Positions 41,913 to 53,971 of a stretch of DNA of 64,000 nt are shown here, piece after piece. The notes beneath the pieces were generated by a model. The model was given only the letters and a program-made list of their open reading frames with translations. It searched no databases and was not told the origin of the DNA. Location: assembly GCA_048013815.1 (NCBI GenBank), contig CM106586.1, forward strand, positions 3,720,001 through 3,784,000, in the 5' to 3' direction. This DNA is from Setoptus koraiensis (lineage: Eukaryota > Arthropoda). The position numbers and the translations under genes were made by a program. How positions within the stretch are numbered: position 1 is the stretch's first letter; the number at the start of each line of letters is the position of its first letter.

Positions 41913-44509
41913 CAGCCAAGTTGATCTCAAATTTATGAGTTGTCATCCTTGCAACTGTTACTATGGCAGCACCGGCGGTTAGGCAATATTAACACTCCAT
42001 TTCTATCTAGCAAGCGTACACAACTTTTCAGCTAGCTCGCGTGACGCAACAACAGCCACAACAAAGGACGCCCAACAGCTGCTGTGGTCAGCCGGCCGGC
42101 CGGGCCATTCATAAACTGCCATTCAATTGACAATTGTCCCGTCCTGTCCGCTCGCTCTGCCTGTCCGTTTGTCGTGATCATCGTGATGCTAAACTGACCA
42201 CTGGCAGCAGGCGCCACAGACACCAAACTAGCAGCACGCTCTCACTAAACGGCGAGCTGGCCGGCCGGCGCCCATCAATTATTGTTCAATTATCTTTGAC
42301 TCCTTTGACACCGGCACCAACAGGAGCGACGCCAAAACCTCAGCGACACTGCGAGCCGGCCGAGTGGCGCTCGCTCTCACTTCCTATTGGCTCAATTCCT
42401 GGACGACGACTCGCCGCTCGACGGCTCGCCACTCGACGGCTCAATGGCGCACACCACTGACAATGCCGGCCCAAGATCAGTGGATGTCGGCGGGATTGTG
42501 TTGTCCGAGACGCTGCTCGAGCGGTGAATTTGGGCAACTCGATGACAGCGCCCCGGTGTGAGTGTGTGCCCGATTTGCAAAGTGCCAGCCGGCTGAATAT
42601 CGCAGTCGCTCGCCAGTCACGCCGAAATTCTCTCACCTGTCAACTTGTTTGCCTTCGCTGATGGCCGGCTAATCATCGGCGGCTGCGGACTTTGTTTCAT
42701 TATCATAATAACAGCGCTTGCGGTGGCCGACGCAAAACGCGTCCACCTTGTGCCTGCGAGTGTCTTAAATGGCGACCCGACGACATGACAAACTGGATAT
42801 CGTCATAATGCCGCTAATGTGAATAATGTGCGCTTTATGCGCGAATTACACGAATAATGATTTGTTGCCCTCCCGCTTCTTCTCGTCTGTTTATCTGGGC
42901 CAGATCTGGCTGGCGCTGGCGGATCTTGTCAGCTCTGGCGACGCTGGCTGGCTCTGGGTGGATCGAGCGCCGCGCGTACCCACCACACGAACAGCGCCTG
43001 GCCGGGCTCAGGGCTGATCTGTGAACGGATCAAATGGAATATCAATTACTTTTATTATTGGAGCTCGCATTGTGTGTGTGTGTGCGTTACATTTTGGAAT
43101 TTTCATCACTGGCTGTTTATGGAAAAGGTTGGCCATTCAATAGAATTATATTATTCAATTGAGCGAGTCAAGCCGAGCTGGGCCGAGTGCGAGCCAGCAA
43201 CAGATCGGCCTGACAAGGAGCAGGGAGCCGGCTCGAGGAAGAAGGGCAACTCCTTAAGGAAACATCATCTTTGAGTTTTCGTTTGTTTGTTGTTACACTT
43301 GTTCATTCATTGTAAATAACAACGGCAACGGCAGCAACAACAACAACACACAAAACAAAAAAAGAATCGACTACCACTCACTCCGTTTCAGCGATAGGGG
43401 CGCAGCAATCAAATGTAGAGGTGTAGGCAGGCGACTTTTGTTGTTTATTGGCTGTTCTGTTTCTATATCTTTTACGAATATTCACGGGGGCTAGCCAGTG
43501 GCCATTTAGGCATTGCATTAGGCAAAGAGTTTAGCCTCATCTATCAGCATGGCGCAATGGCAAGACTGTCTCTCTCTTTCTCTCTCATCAATTATCATTT
43601 AGCCGGTGTGTGTGTGTGTGTGTGCCCTAATTGAGCACTCTTCTTCCACTACCACCACCACCGCCACTACAACTACTACTTGTGCCAACTAGCAACTACT
43701 TGAAAGATTTAGTGCGATAAAGTTGTTGCCTGTTGCCATTTGCTAAAAGTTACTCACTTTCACTTGAGATGTAGTTATTCCAATGAGCTGCCTCCCTTAC
43801 TCTCGTTTTACTGCGTGCAACGGTCAATTAGTTGCCTTTGCTCTACCATCACATCTACCACTACAATTAAAATGATAAGTAGCTTGACCAGAGCTCGACT
43901 GGACAGCGAGCTGGCCGACTGGCCGGCTGGCCGGCTGGCCGAATCTCTGGTCGAGCGAGAGCAAAGGGCTGCCAGTCGGAGCGGGCCAAGTAGTTTCTGA
44001 TCTCTCACTCAATGTTCTGTGATCTCTTTTCTCTCTTCCTGTGTACAAATATTACCAACAGCAGACCGGACAGACCAATGGCGAGAGCGAGAGCAGTCAG
44101 AGCAAACGAAAGTGGTTGTCGTCGTTAGCCTGGCGATGATGACAACAAATGGATGAAAAATCCAGAGTCGTCGATGATGTCTGGTCAAATTGTTTTTATA
44201 CGGTGCAGCTCTCGGCGTCGCTGGCCGATAGTGGATATTGCTGCTCGCCGGATTGGATGTTTGCTGTTCATGTATGCTGTTTGTTTGTATGGCGAGTCGC
44301 TCACTTGTTTGCGACTGGCCATTCGCTATTCGCTATCGGCATCAAGTCGCGGTCATCATTAATCAAGTCATGTAATTTCTATCAGTGGTCATATTTAGTG
44401 GCTCAACTAGTTTCAGTCGCAGCCAACTGGCAACTGCCAGTTGGCAATTTGTGACTCGCAGTGCTCGATCCTCAATAGCCCCTCACTCAATCTCATCAAT
44501 GTTGAGAGC

Positions 44510-44529
44510 AACAACGACAGCGACAACGA

Positions 44530-44628
<99 letters not shown>

Positions 44629-44630
44629 CT
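44510..44630. repeat. (GACAAC)n hexamer grading into (AAC)n
   Basis: About 10 GACAAC-type units followed by about 14 AAC triplets. In three forward frames this reads as mixed Thr, Asp/Asn and Gln-like runs; there is no flanking conserved coding sequence. Confidence 0.93.
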
Positions 44631-46317
44631 GTCTGTCTGTGTTGCTCAAGAGGGGAAGTCGGCGGATACGGTCTGGCCGGCAGACTGGACAACCAGAGGA
44701 GAGGAAAGAGTTGCACCGTCACAACGGTTATAATGGCAAATAAATGGTTGGTCGCGCCAGTCAGGGCGACAAACGGAGGAAGGGCGAAACAGGTAATCGG
44801 GTTGGTATTTATTGAAATTATTATTATTATTATTTATTTTCCAAATGATACGACGGCGACTACGGCTACGATAACATTGTTTCCATCCAATATCAGACCA
44901 ATAATAAAGTGTCAATAGAGTGGTTGCATAATTGTAGCTCACTCTGATATTTTGCTCGCCGCTTGCTGTCTGGCCATGGCATTAGAGCTGAGTTTTGTAC
45001 AGCGACCATTCCCACCTTCCTACAAGTCACCTCATTATCTAGATGATATGATTCGTCTCGTAAACATCTACATCTATATCGATGACAGCGGCAGCAACAC
45101 TAGTGCCACCAACAATAACCAGCAGCAACTGTTTCCTGGCTGTCAGCTCAACAGTACTCTCTGACAGACTGACTGGCTGGCTGGCTGGCTGGCTGGCTAT
45201 CGAGTATCAGCTATCAGCGACACTATCATGCAATTATCATCACCGCCAGATAATATCAAACAACAACAACATACAAGGCACACTACGCAGGTAACCTTGA
45301 GCAGCAGCAGCTTGCAATCTAAACGTCAACAGGCGACAACACAACAGCAACGGCCAGCAACAGCAACGTTGGCTATTTTCAGTCGCCCACAACGCTGGCT
45401 GGCAAGACCATTGACAAGATCTCATTACGAAATCGATCGCCTGTTGTCGCTGTTGTTGTTGTTTAGATTGCAAGCCGCTATCTGGCGGTTGTTTGGTTGT
45501 CGATCAAGTTAACGATGGCTATCATCAGTGGCACATTAGCTTATCAAGTCGGCAGCTAGAGGTCAAGATTGATTTGTCAGGTCCTTGGCTCATTATCGAG
45601 CTGTCAACGATTATGACACGTACTTATTTTTAATTGGACCCTTTCCATCACACACACACACACACACTCGCTACTCGAGCAACTGTGGCGCCAGTGTCTT
45701 TGTCTTTGAGTTGACTTGCGTCAACTTTTGTTATTCGCTTATCATCGAGAGGATATTTTGTTTTGTTATTGTTGTTGACGCCGCTGTTATTATATCAAGC
45801 GAATATCTTTATTGCACAATGATCACAATCAACACTGTCACTTCTGCTTGCTCTCTATCTAATATGTCAAAAGTGACACATCACATGGCCGACAAGGCAG
45901 CCTTACGAAAGGTGCGGCAAGGCATGCAAAAAGTGTATGAGAGACAACGGACCAGCAGCAACGGTTACACGATATTCAGCTTTTGTCCTTGCAATAATTG
46001 TTCAATGGCGACGGTACGACGACGGCTCGACAACTAAATGATGTTGAAACATATCTCTACCCGATTTGAGAGTATATCTCTCTCCCTAAGAGTGTGGTCA
46101 GACGATTGCTTTGAGGGCACAATTCAATCACACACACACAATGATTGATTACCAGCAAGGCGAGTAGGCGTTCGCCGGCCAAACTAATCAATTAGCGACT
46201 CTCTCTCACCTGGCGTTCGGCCCCACTACCTGTTCATTGTCTATTGGCCACACTAGACTAGCAATGGTTGCATAACGGGCATGTTTTGACCACACACTCG
46301 AGTCACACATTAGCCTA

Positions 46318-46321
46318 CCGT

Positions 46322-46362
<41 letters not shown>

Positions 46363-46405
46363 TCGTCATCGTCATCGTCATCGTCAGCGCCAGCGCCAGC
46401 GCGAC
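46318..46405. repeat. (GTC/GTCATC)n compound repeat
   Basis: GTC triplets followed by four GTCATC hexamers and GCCAGC units. Confidence 0.93.
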
Positions 46406-46955
46406 ATTAGCAGAGATGGGAATGGAATAAAATCAGCATAATAATTATATATTTAGAGTAATGTGATGCAACACATCCAGCCAATGATATGCCCATGAAC
46501 AGGCGGCCAGTGTGTGTTGCCGTTGCCTCGGCCCATCGGTGTATCAGTCGGCAGCAGGTATATATGATGAGCTTGATAACAAGCAACGCATTATCGAAAT
46601 AAAATAACGAGACAGCCAATTCGCTCTATTATGATTATTATATAATACTGGCATAATAATCACGGCACAACAGCAACGCCAAAAGCGTCAGTCGGCTCAC
46701 CCACGCTCATGCACTAGGAGGCCTACGTCGTTTACCGTATCACCATCAGTCAGGGCTTTAAGTAGAGATAGCGAGCCCATGTCGAAACACTTGCATCCAT
46801 TCGCCTGTGTCCATTCACTTGTATCCATATTCTGGCCATTTGGGACAACCGTTCAGGCTGGCGAGAGCGATAACGGAGTCCAGTTTGGCCAATCGTGACT
46901 GTTACTGCGGGCAGTGCCAGGCCATTCAGTCCATATTGTCCATGTTTGTCTGTTT

Positions 46956-47000
46956 GCAACAACAACAACAGCAACAACAACAGCAGCAGCAGCAGCAGCG
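46956..47000. repeat. (CAA/CAG)n repeat
   Basis: Triplet repeat of CAA and CAG; no surrounding gene recognised. Confidence 0.93.
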
Positions 47001-47658
47001 AAAAACAAATAGACATTGCTGGTGTTGTTCTATATATAAATCGTTCGGCGAAAGAGCGACAGGGAAAGAGTGGCAATCAAAATTAATGAATTTACGAACA
47101 TGCTCATTTGGCGCCTATCCCAGCTCATTTGGCTTGTGGCGCGGACAACGGTGACGACGAGAAGTTGATTAGATCGAGCGAGCGAGATTGGTGTTGTTAT
47201 AATTAGACCGGTGCTCTATCTGACTATGGTCGCCTGTTCGCCGTCTGGCAGCGTATCTGATCCGACTCAACATGATGAATGTATGTACAATTAGATTATC
47301 GCAACTGACCCGGCGCCGTCGCCTATTTGAAATGATCTCCGATATGATAAACTCGTCGCCATATCTCGACGGGTAACACGATAAGAGGGTGAACGGGTGA
47401 AAGGGGGCCCACGGGGGATCTTGAATATGCAGTGAACAACCAGTAGCTGACATGTCCGTTTCTACACTCGAGCGACCATAAGTAACTGTAAGACTAGCAC
47501 TAACTCGACAGGTAACTGTGGCACAAGTGTCTGTTCAATTGTGACCACTAGATGAACAAATGACCGCTGGTACGATGTGTAACTAGTGTATGCGCAACTA
47601 GTATGTAGTATGGCGAATATCCGTTGCCGATTGTCAGTCAAGTGTGTTGCTGAGCACA

Positions 47659-47706
47659 CAATAATAATAATAATAATAATGATAATCATCATCATCATCA
47701 CCATCA

Positions 47707-47740
<34 letters not shown>

Positions 47741-47742
47741 AG
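47659..47742. repeat. (AAT)n-(ATC)n-(GTC)n compound repeat
   Basis: Three triplet tracts in a row, each turning into the next by single substitutions. Confidence 0.93.
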
Positions 47743-47896
47743 TGGTCGCCATCATCATTTGTCTTTAGGCGCACCTGTCACTGATGATGCACCACACACA
47801 TATATTATGTAATGTAACGGTCCGCTCACCAACAGATAGTACATCTGAGAACTGGCCATTTGAGCATTTTCGTTCGAGATCGGCGTTGCTCGACAA

Positions 47897-47900
47897 CGGC

Positions 47901-47947
<47 letters not shown>

Positions 47948-47950
47948 CGA
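47897..47950. repeat. (AAC)n microsatellite
   Basis: About 17 AAC triplets. Confidence 0.95.
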
Positions 47951-48197
47951 CTACAACTGCTGCCACCATCACTATCACTATTCCGCCAGTTTAGCAGTAT
48001 ATACACTGCTAGTACGACAAGTGGCGGTGTTGGCCTGGTCATCGTGACCACTCTTATTATATGCCCTTCTCATTACATTGTATTTACAAGTGGATAAGTC
48101 GGACAGCGACAGCGCCGGGCAACAGTGGGACGGACACTCGCCGGCCGATAGGGCAGCCAGCAACCAAGAGCAAAGTTAATCTAGTTTGTCGAGACTC

Positions 48198-48262
48198 GCC
48201 AAGAGTTATATAACAAGAGTTATATGCCAATAGTTATATGCCGAGAATTATATGCAAAGAGA
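48198..48262. repeat. Degenerate 14-bp tandem repeats
   Basis: Four to five copies of an RGTTATATGCC-like unit. Confidence 0.75.
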
Positions 48263-50984
48263 TAGCCGATGGAAGGAGCCATGAGGAAATAAACTAGTCA
48301 CTTGATGCAACTGCTGGTAACGAGTGGTCATCTCTCGCATTAGAGCGACTGTGTCTGTGTAGTATAGAGTCTGTGTGGTGTCCATCGGAATTGCATATTG
48401 CAATATACGCTGCTATCTGACCATAGTGTTTGGCCGCAGGTTTGCCGTCCGCTGGCACTGCTAGACTGGCTCTGGCAGGACTTTGGTCCGATTCTCGATA
48501 AGCGCTCGAGCGAGAGTGAGAGCGTCCCGTCCACTACTGCTACCATGCCATTTCTATTCCTACTCAATCTAATCTTATCTTGTCCCCCAATCCAGCCAGT
48601 CGTCTGTCAGTCTCACTTGTGCGATTCCAATTCCCCGGCTATTTTCTCCATGATAGACCGGCTGTTTTCCCCATGATAGACCGGCTATTTCCCGGCCGGC
48701 CGGCCGACTAGGTAGCAGTGACCGAATAGCCAGTCGTTCGTATCCAGAAGCTTTATTTTATTTTATCCATCTAATCAATTCACTCGGACCCGCTCCGATC
48801 GCAAGCACACACTCACTCACACACACGGTGATCCTAAATCCGATGCACTGTGAGTCGACTGTATATCGACCACGATTGAAAATTCATTACTATTACATGT
48901 ATTTTGCAAGTGGCAAGGGGCTGCCGTTGTTAACTTATCGGGTCACACGGGTGAGCAGTAAGTGTACGTATGCAACGCAATCACAACCCAATTCACAAAT
49001 GCAAATGACTACCTGACGGGAAACTAACGGGAAACATATGACTTGTTATGTGCCGATAGGTAACACATTAAAAGCAGCCAGCACCAATGAAACGGTGCGA
49101 GCCAGCGCTAAAATAAAGGAGAAACGAGAGCGTTTCCATCGACATTACACAGCCACTGATACCCATGGAAGTGTCGTGATTCATTTGGCTTATTTAATGT
49201 TTAATGAAATGCCAACACCAAGCAGCCGATACACACACCTAAATGTAAAAGTAGCAACACCATAGATTTATCCTTGAAAATACCAAATACCGCACTACCT
49301 GTACCATTTAGAATAGCTACAACTCCAACTAATGATCTTGCTCACTCTCTCTCCCTCTCTCGCTGGCTTTCTGTCCCTGTCGTTGTTTGCGTCTTTGTGA
49401 TACACAATAGATAAGATATCTGGCTACAATTTGCATGCCGTGCTAGTGTATCTGCTCACACATTGGATGGCATTGTTGTTATTAAAACGCAATTTCGTTT
49501 GGTCAATTGTTCAGCTCGCTGCTTCAAATACAAAGCTCGCAAACCTGCAACTTGGGCCTACTTTGCACCGTACTTAGTGTCGTAAAGCGACTTGCTGCCA
49601 ACTTTTTCAATGTCCACCCTCTCAAATATCACTCGCTAACTTGATTCTATTAGTTAGCAAGCGACAAAAGAGGCATTTTAAATGCATTCGTTGTGTTCTT
49701 TTGCATTATTTTCAACGGATTTGTTTGAATGAGTCCTATACGAACACATCCACACCAACAACCCTTTGCACTGGCCAAAATAATTTTCCCGCTATCAACG
49801 CATGCAATGGTATATCTTCGTTGCTACTCGCTTGTTGTGGTGATAAAAACAAAAGTGACAATTGATTGCAAATTTGAATGCCACACACAAACAATCGTTT
49901 ATATTATTACTGGTGAGCATGCCAACTTGTAACAATATCATCCTCAAGCCAGGAGATAATTAGCTATGCGAAAACTGGGCATAGATAGAGAGTCAGGGCG
50001 AGAGAGAGAGAGAGAGGAAAATGACAAATCGTAATGAACAACAAACAGATCGTTGCCGTAGGGACAACAATACTAGCCAACCAAACTGGCCGCTTGTTAC
50101 GCAACTACAACAGCGACGACGGCCTGTTGCACTGACCATCTAACAATTTCGAATATCTGAATAACGTATGAAACAGAAACAAAAAATAAACTCGCAATAA
50201 CGAGCTCGCCGACTTGCAAATGTATCTCGGCTGACCTGATGATTCAAGCAAACAGGATCAGCAACCCGTTAGTGTAATTTGTTAGTTGTTGTTATTGTCA
50301 AAGTTGCGTCGGTACTATTACTTGTATTATCAAAGTTTCATTTCCTCATCCCCATTGTGATGGATATCAATTGGCATAATCAGTGAATAGGCGACAAATT
50401 GCACAAAGAGACCAATATTATTGTTTGAGCGCTCATTGTGTGAGCCTCGTCGTTTTCTGTTTGTCTCAAACTCAACAAGTGTTTCGTTTAGGTGCGTCCA
50501 CACACAACACTAGCCAGGCTATGGCCATCATTAAATATCATCGTCGTTGAATTATAATGCTCACGTATGAGAACAACTGATATGAAACGAAATTTATTGA
50601 TTGTGTTATGCAATTGTGCAGCCCATTAATTGCGTCCGCTGGTCGGGTCTGAACAGGACAGGCCAGGCCAGGCCAGTTGAGACTAGGCATATGTTTAACT
50701 GTGAATATTATTATTATTATTATTATTATTCAGGTATCACCTGTCGTGATTGCGAGTGCATGTCTGTGTGTTGAAATGAGACGGCAATTAGCTAAGCGAT
50801 TGCCATACACAGTGACTGTGAAACAACTGTAGCCTCTTTCGAAGCTGTTGTAACACTGTAAAGTCTGGGTAGTCTCTTTCCTTCTCTCTCTCTCTCCCTC
50901 TCTCTCTTAATTTGAATATTTATTTATTATTCATAATGAGAGAGAATCTTTACAACATATCATATCAACATCGTAGCTAATGGT

Positions 50985-52305
50985 GCAAGATGATGCACTC
51001 TGGATAAACAAGAAAGTTTCTACTTTTGATATCCGGCAATGCGGGGACAGAATGATGTCCTATAGGCGCATGGTAGTAATTGGTTACTTCTGTTGCTTTC
51101 TTACTATTGCCTAAATCGACTTGACGGTGAAGCAACTCTCTTTCACATGTCTAGCAGTTTTTATCCTTGTGTATGTGGCATGGAAAAATCAAACTAAAAG
51201 TATCTTGATTTAATTCCGAAGAATCCTGAACGAAATGAAGACCAGCCCCAAACATGCGGGATGCGAGACCGTTGTCAAATCCACGCTCAATTTGTGGTTC
51301 GACTACCGTAAAATAGTAGTCTTTCATTGGCATAACTGTTGTTTTCGGCCTTGATGTTTTCTCGTTGTTGCTTGTATTTTCGGAGTATTTTCTCATTGAA
51401 AATCCCCTTGATACTAATGATATGAGTAAAAATCGGACCATTTTCATGGTTCACTATAGTACTGTGCATCCGTTCTTTGATGGTTTTGTATTTTTCGTCT
51501 GTTTCTTTGATGGTTTTCATTTTTAAACCCCTTCTTCTTTTGAGATTCTTAAAAGGGTTCGTGATTGGATTGATATCTATCATCAAACTATCGTATGCAC
51601 GGTGGTTCGTGTACTCTGTTTGTGGCTTGGTGGAGCTTGGTACATTGTAGACTAGGAGCTATATTTTTAAGATTATCGCAGTCCAATACTGGCAAATTTA
51701 TTTGACTTGTTTCCAGCAATTCCCTAATCTCTAACTCTGTGGCAAGTTGATATGTAGTGTTACCGAATTTATCTTTGGAAGTTAAACAAGCTCCAGAACT
51801 CACTAGTAGGTTACAAACATGTATCTTGGACTGCTTGCAAGATCCATGTAATGGTGTCAAGCCATTTTTATCGGCTTCATTGACATCAGAGCCTTTATCA
51901 ATCAGCAAATTCACTATATCATGGTGACCCCAATGGGCGGCGTAATGAAGAGGAATACTTCCGTTTGCATCAACGGCATTGGGATCAGCTCTCATGTAGA
52001 AAAGGAAACAAGACGTAAGATCTCTATAGCCAAAGCCGGCTTCTTTGTGTAAGTCAGTTATAGAGGGTATATCAGGCGCAATCAATCTGGCATTCAACAA
52101 TGTTGGTCGGAGCTTTAATAATAGTTTGGCTGTTTCTAGTTTTTGGGAGTCACAAAGGAGGATTATCTCAAAATAAGCAGGAACAAAAGCTTTTCTTGGT
52201 AGGCGTAGGCCTTGTATGAGCTTGACTAACTGATTAGGTGAAAGACATCTGATGGCCGGCTCTAGTAATGAAGGATTGTCCAGAACATCTTCAGTAAAAA
52301 ATATT
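50985..52305 (-). pseudogene. Tankyrase-like PARP pseudogene, 5'- and 3'-truncated
   Basis: Partial copy of the intact PARP at 17711-19705, same strand. Similarity spans about 17800-19125 of that gene. The first three ankyrin repeats and the last 25 or so residues, including the catalytic Glu, are missing. The reading frame shifts at least twice (pieces at 51588-52310, 51287-51586 and 51151-51447) and a stop follows the zinc-site Cys. The catalytic Tyr is changed to His in GAGLHFVQ. The former loop Cys-His zinc site is still legible. It begins about 40 bp downstream of the NTE-like stop codon, so it may be transcribed as that gene's 3' UTR. Confidence 0.92.
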
Positions 52306-52348
52306 CGGAACCCTTTTGACACGAACATACACACATAGTGAGCCTTGT

Positions 52349-53971
52349 TTATATCTCTTTATTTAAATTTATATTTGACTTTAAGCCTGAGATCTCGTTA
52401 ATGTTTAATCTTTTAGTTATGGCAGCCTTTCCATGTTTGTATCCTACTTGAATGATCTCGTCTATTTTTCCGAAGTCCATAGCGCTATAATCGGTAACAG
52501 GCGGCCGTAAATAGGTGCAGTATTTCCCTGCTTTCACTTCCTCTAGTTTGTTCACACAACAAACATAGGCCAAACGTGTCTGTATCTCAGATAGACCTGG
52601 AATGCGAACGCGTGTCCCAAATGGATTCCATCTATTCCACAATAGCCACCATCCACTCAGATGATCTCCGTAATTGGCAAGATCTGTGTCGTCCTGGCTT
52701 CCGACATCCACAGCTAATATTGTTTTGGCGCACATGACTTCTTTCATGATATCCGCCGGTAGATTGTTGACATAACCACCATCTAATAATAGATGACCAT
52801 CAACAGGGTCACATAACGGGGGTAAATAGCCGGATAATGACATACTGGAGCGAACGTATCGCCATAATGAGCCATGTCGATGCACCCTAAGGCCACTACA
52901 AGTTATATCGGTTGTTACATTGAAATAGGGTAACCAAAGATCTTCAATTTGTCTATCACCAAATAAATCATAAATTGTTCTATTGAAAGCCGCTCCAGTG
53001 AACATTGCGGTGACTGGGTAGGTTAAATCGAGTATCTGATGCCAAAGTGATGTCATAGTTAGGCACCAATTTCTAGCTAGCTGAGTGATGACTTTAATGT
53101 CGTTCTCTTGACACCATAGAGCACCCATGAATGCACCAATACTTACGCCGCCTACCATGTCAATAGGTATGCCTGCCTCTAGTATGGCCTTGATCATTCC
53201 GATGTGTGCTCCACCTCTTGCACCACCGCCTCCTAACACGAGTCCTATGGAGTTCCCTGTCAGACGTCTGGCTAATCGTGCAAAATCGTTAATATTATTC
53301 GTATCTGTTTTTGTTCGAATGTGGTGATGTGATGAGCACCATGGTCTAGCACTCAACCATTTCGCGGTACCTGAGGGTTTATCGGAGCCATGTAAGATAA
53401 CTAATTCTTTGACGGCACTCAGATTCAACTCGACTAGTTGTTTTTCGTGTTCGCAAAGTTCTGGCCCCGAGCTGGCCTGAGTCAGTATTAGTATGCAATC
53501 GGCATTTTTGAGACATTTCAAGGTCCAGGGTGTGAAACTGGTATCACATTGATAGAGCATAAAGCGGTTTTCGTGGTCTCTTAACCAAGGGTTGTCTTCT
53601 TTCATATGCACCGTATGGCCTATGTCACAAAGTGCACGCATCAATTCGCGACAAAAAGAGTTCAAAGGTACATCATGGGGCTCGGCCGCCAATACCGCTA
53701 CTGAGGAAAATTCGCTCTCGGCCGGCTTTGTCCATCGACCGTCTACAACGGTCCGTCTTTGTGATAATTTTCTGGCAAACCTGATTAACATTCTGCGTTT
53801 CTTTAGAAGGGGCATCTTGACTCTTCTGAGCATTTTTCTACCGTAAAACATGACTTTGTCTCTCTTTCTAAATCTGGGCGCATTTTTGTCTATTCTCCTT
53901 CTCCTGATGAGCCACCAAATAATAAGTAATATGCAGAACAAGGGCAACAATATATTGATGTACATTATCAT
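52349..53971 (-). CDS. NTE/PNPLA6-7-type lysophospholipase lacking CNB domains
   Basis: 540-residue intronless ER-type lysophospholipase of the neuropathy target esterase family. A single N-terminal membrane anchor (about residues 4-22) is followed by RFRKRDKVMFYGRKMLRR, which is diagnostic for the NTE N-terminus. About 50 residues later the sequence resumes at the segment just before the patatin domain (SVAVLAAEPHDVPL, RFMLYQCDTSFTPWTLKCLKNADCILI). Catalytic features are complete: oxyanion loop GGGGARG at 247-253, nucleophile Ser277 in GVSIG, Asp397 in DGG. LWLPYFNVTTDIT and SMSLSGYLPPLCDP match NTE almost exactly. The three cyclic-nucleotide-binding domains (about 550 residues in human PNPLA6) are absent within one continuous frame. 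The C-terminal tail is also short. Confidence 0.93.
   Translation of the reverse strand: MIMYINILLPLFCILLIIWWLIRRRRIDKNAPRFRKRDKVMFYGRKMLRRVKMPLLKKRRMLIRFARKLSQRRTVVDGRWTKPAESEFSSVAVLAAEPHDVPLNSFCRELMRALCDIGHTVHMKEDNPWLRDHENRFMLYQCDTSFTPWTLKCLKNADCILILTQASSGPELCEHEKQLVELNLSAVKELVILHGSDKPSGTAKWLSARPWCSSHHHIRTKTDTNNINDFARLARRLTGNSIGLVLGGGGARGGAHIGMIKAILEAGIPIDMVGGVSIGAFMGALWCQENDIKVITQLARNWCLTMTSLWHQILDLTYPVTAMFTGAAFNRTIYDLFGDRQIEDLWLPYFNVTTDITCSGLRVHRHGSLWRYVRSSMSLSGYLPPLCDPVDGHLLLDGGYVNNLPADIMKEVMCAKTILAVDVGSQDDTDLANYGDHLSGWWLLWNRWNPFGTRVRIPGLSEIQTRLAYVCCVNKLEEVKAGKYCTYLRPPVTDYSAMDFGKIDEIIQVGYKHGKAAITKRLNINEISGLKSNINLNKEI

Larger units (their letters stand above)
37890..50984. other. 13-kb gene desert rich in simple repeats
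   Basis: No exon with a recognisable domain, splice-supported structure or homology. Open frames here mostly trace microsatellites. Non-repeat stretches include GC-rich blocks near 42000-42700. It may hold long-range enhancers, non-coding RNAs or distal promoters for flanking genes; none can be shown from the sequence. Confidence 0.55.

Noticed and set aside
44385..44918. Long Thr-, Asn- or Leu-repeat open frames
   Set aside because: All trace the GACAAC/AAC microsatellite; no conserved flanks or splice-supported gene.
47462..48051. Frames with poly-Ile, poly-Asn, poly-Cys runs
   Set aside because: Translations of triplet microsatellites only.
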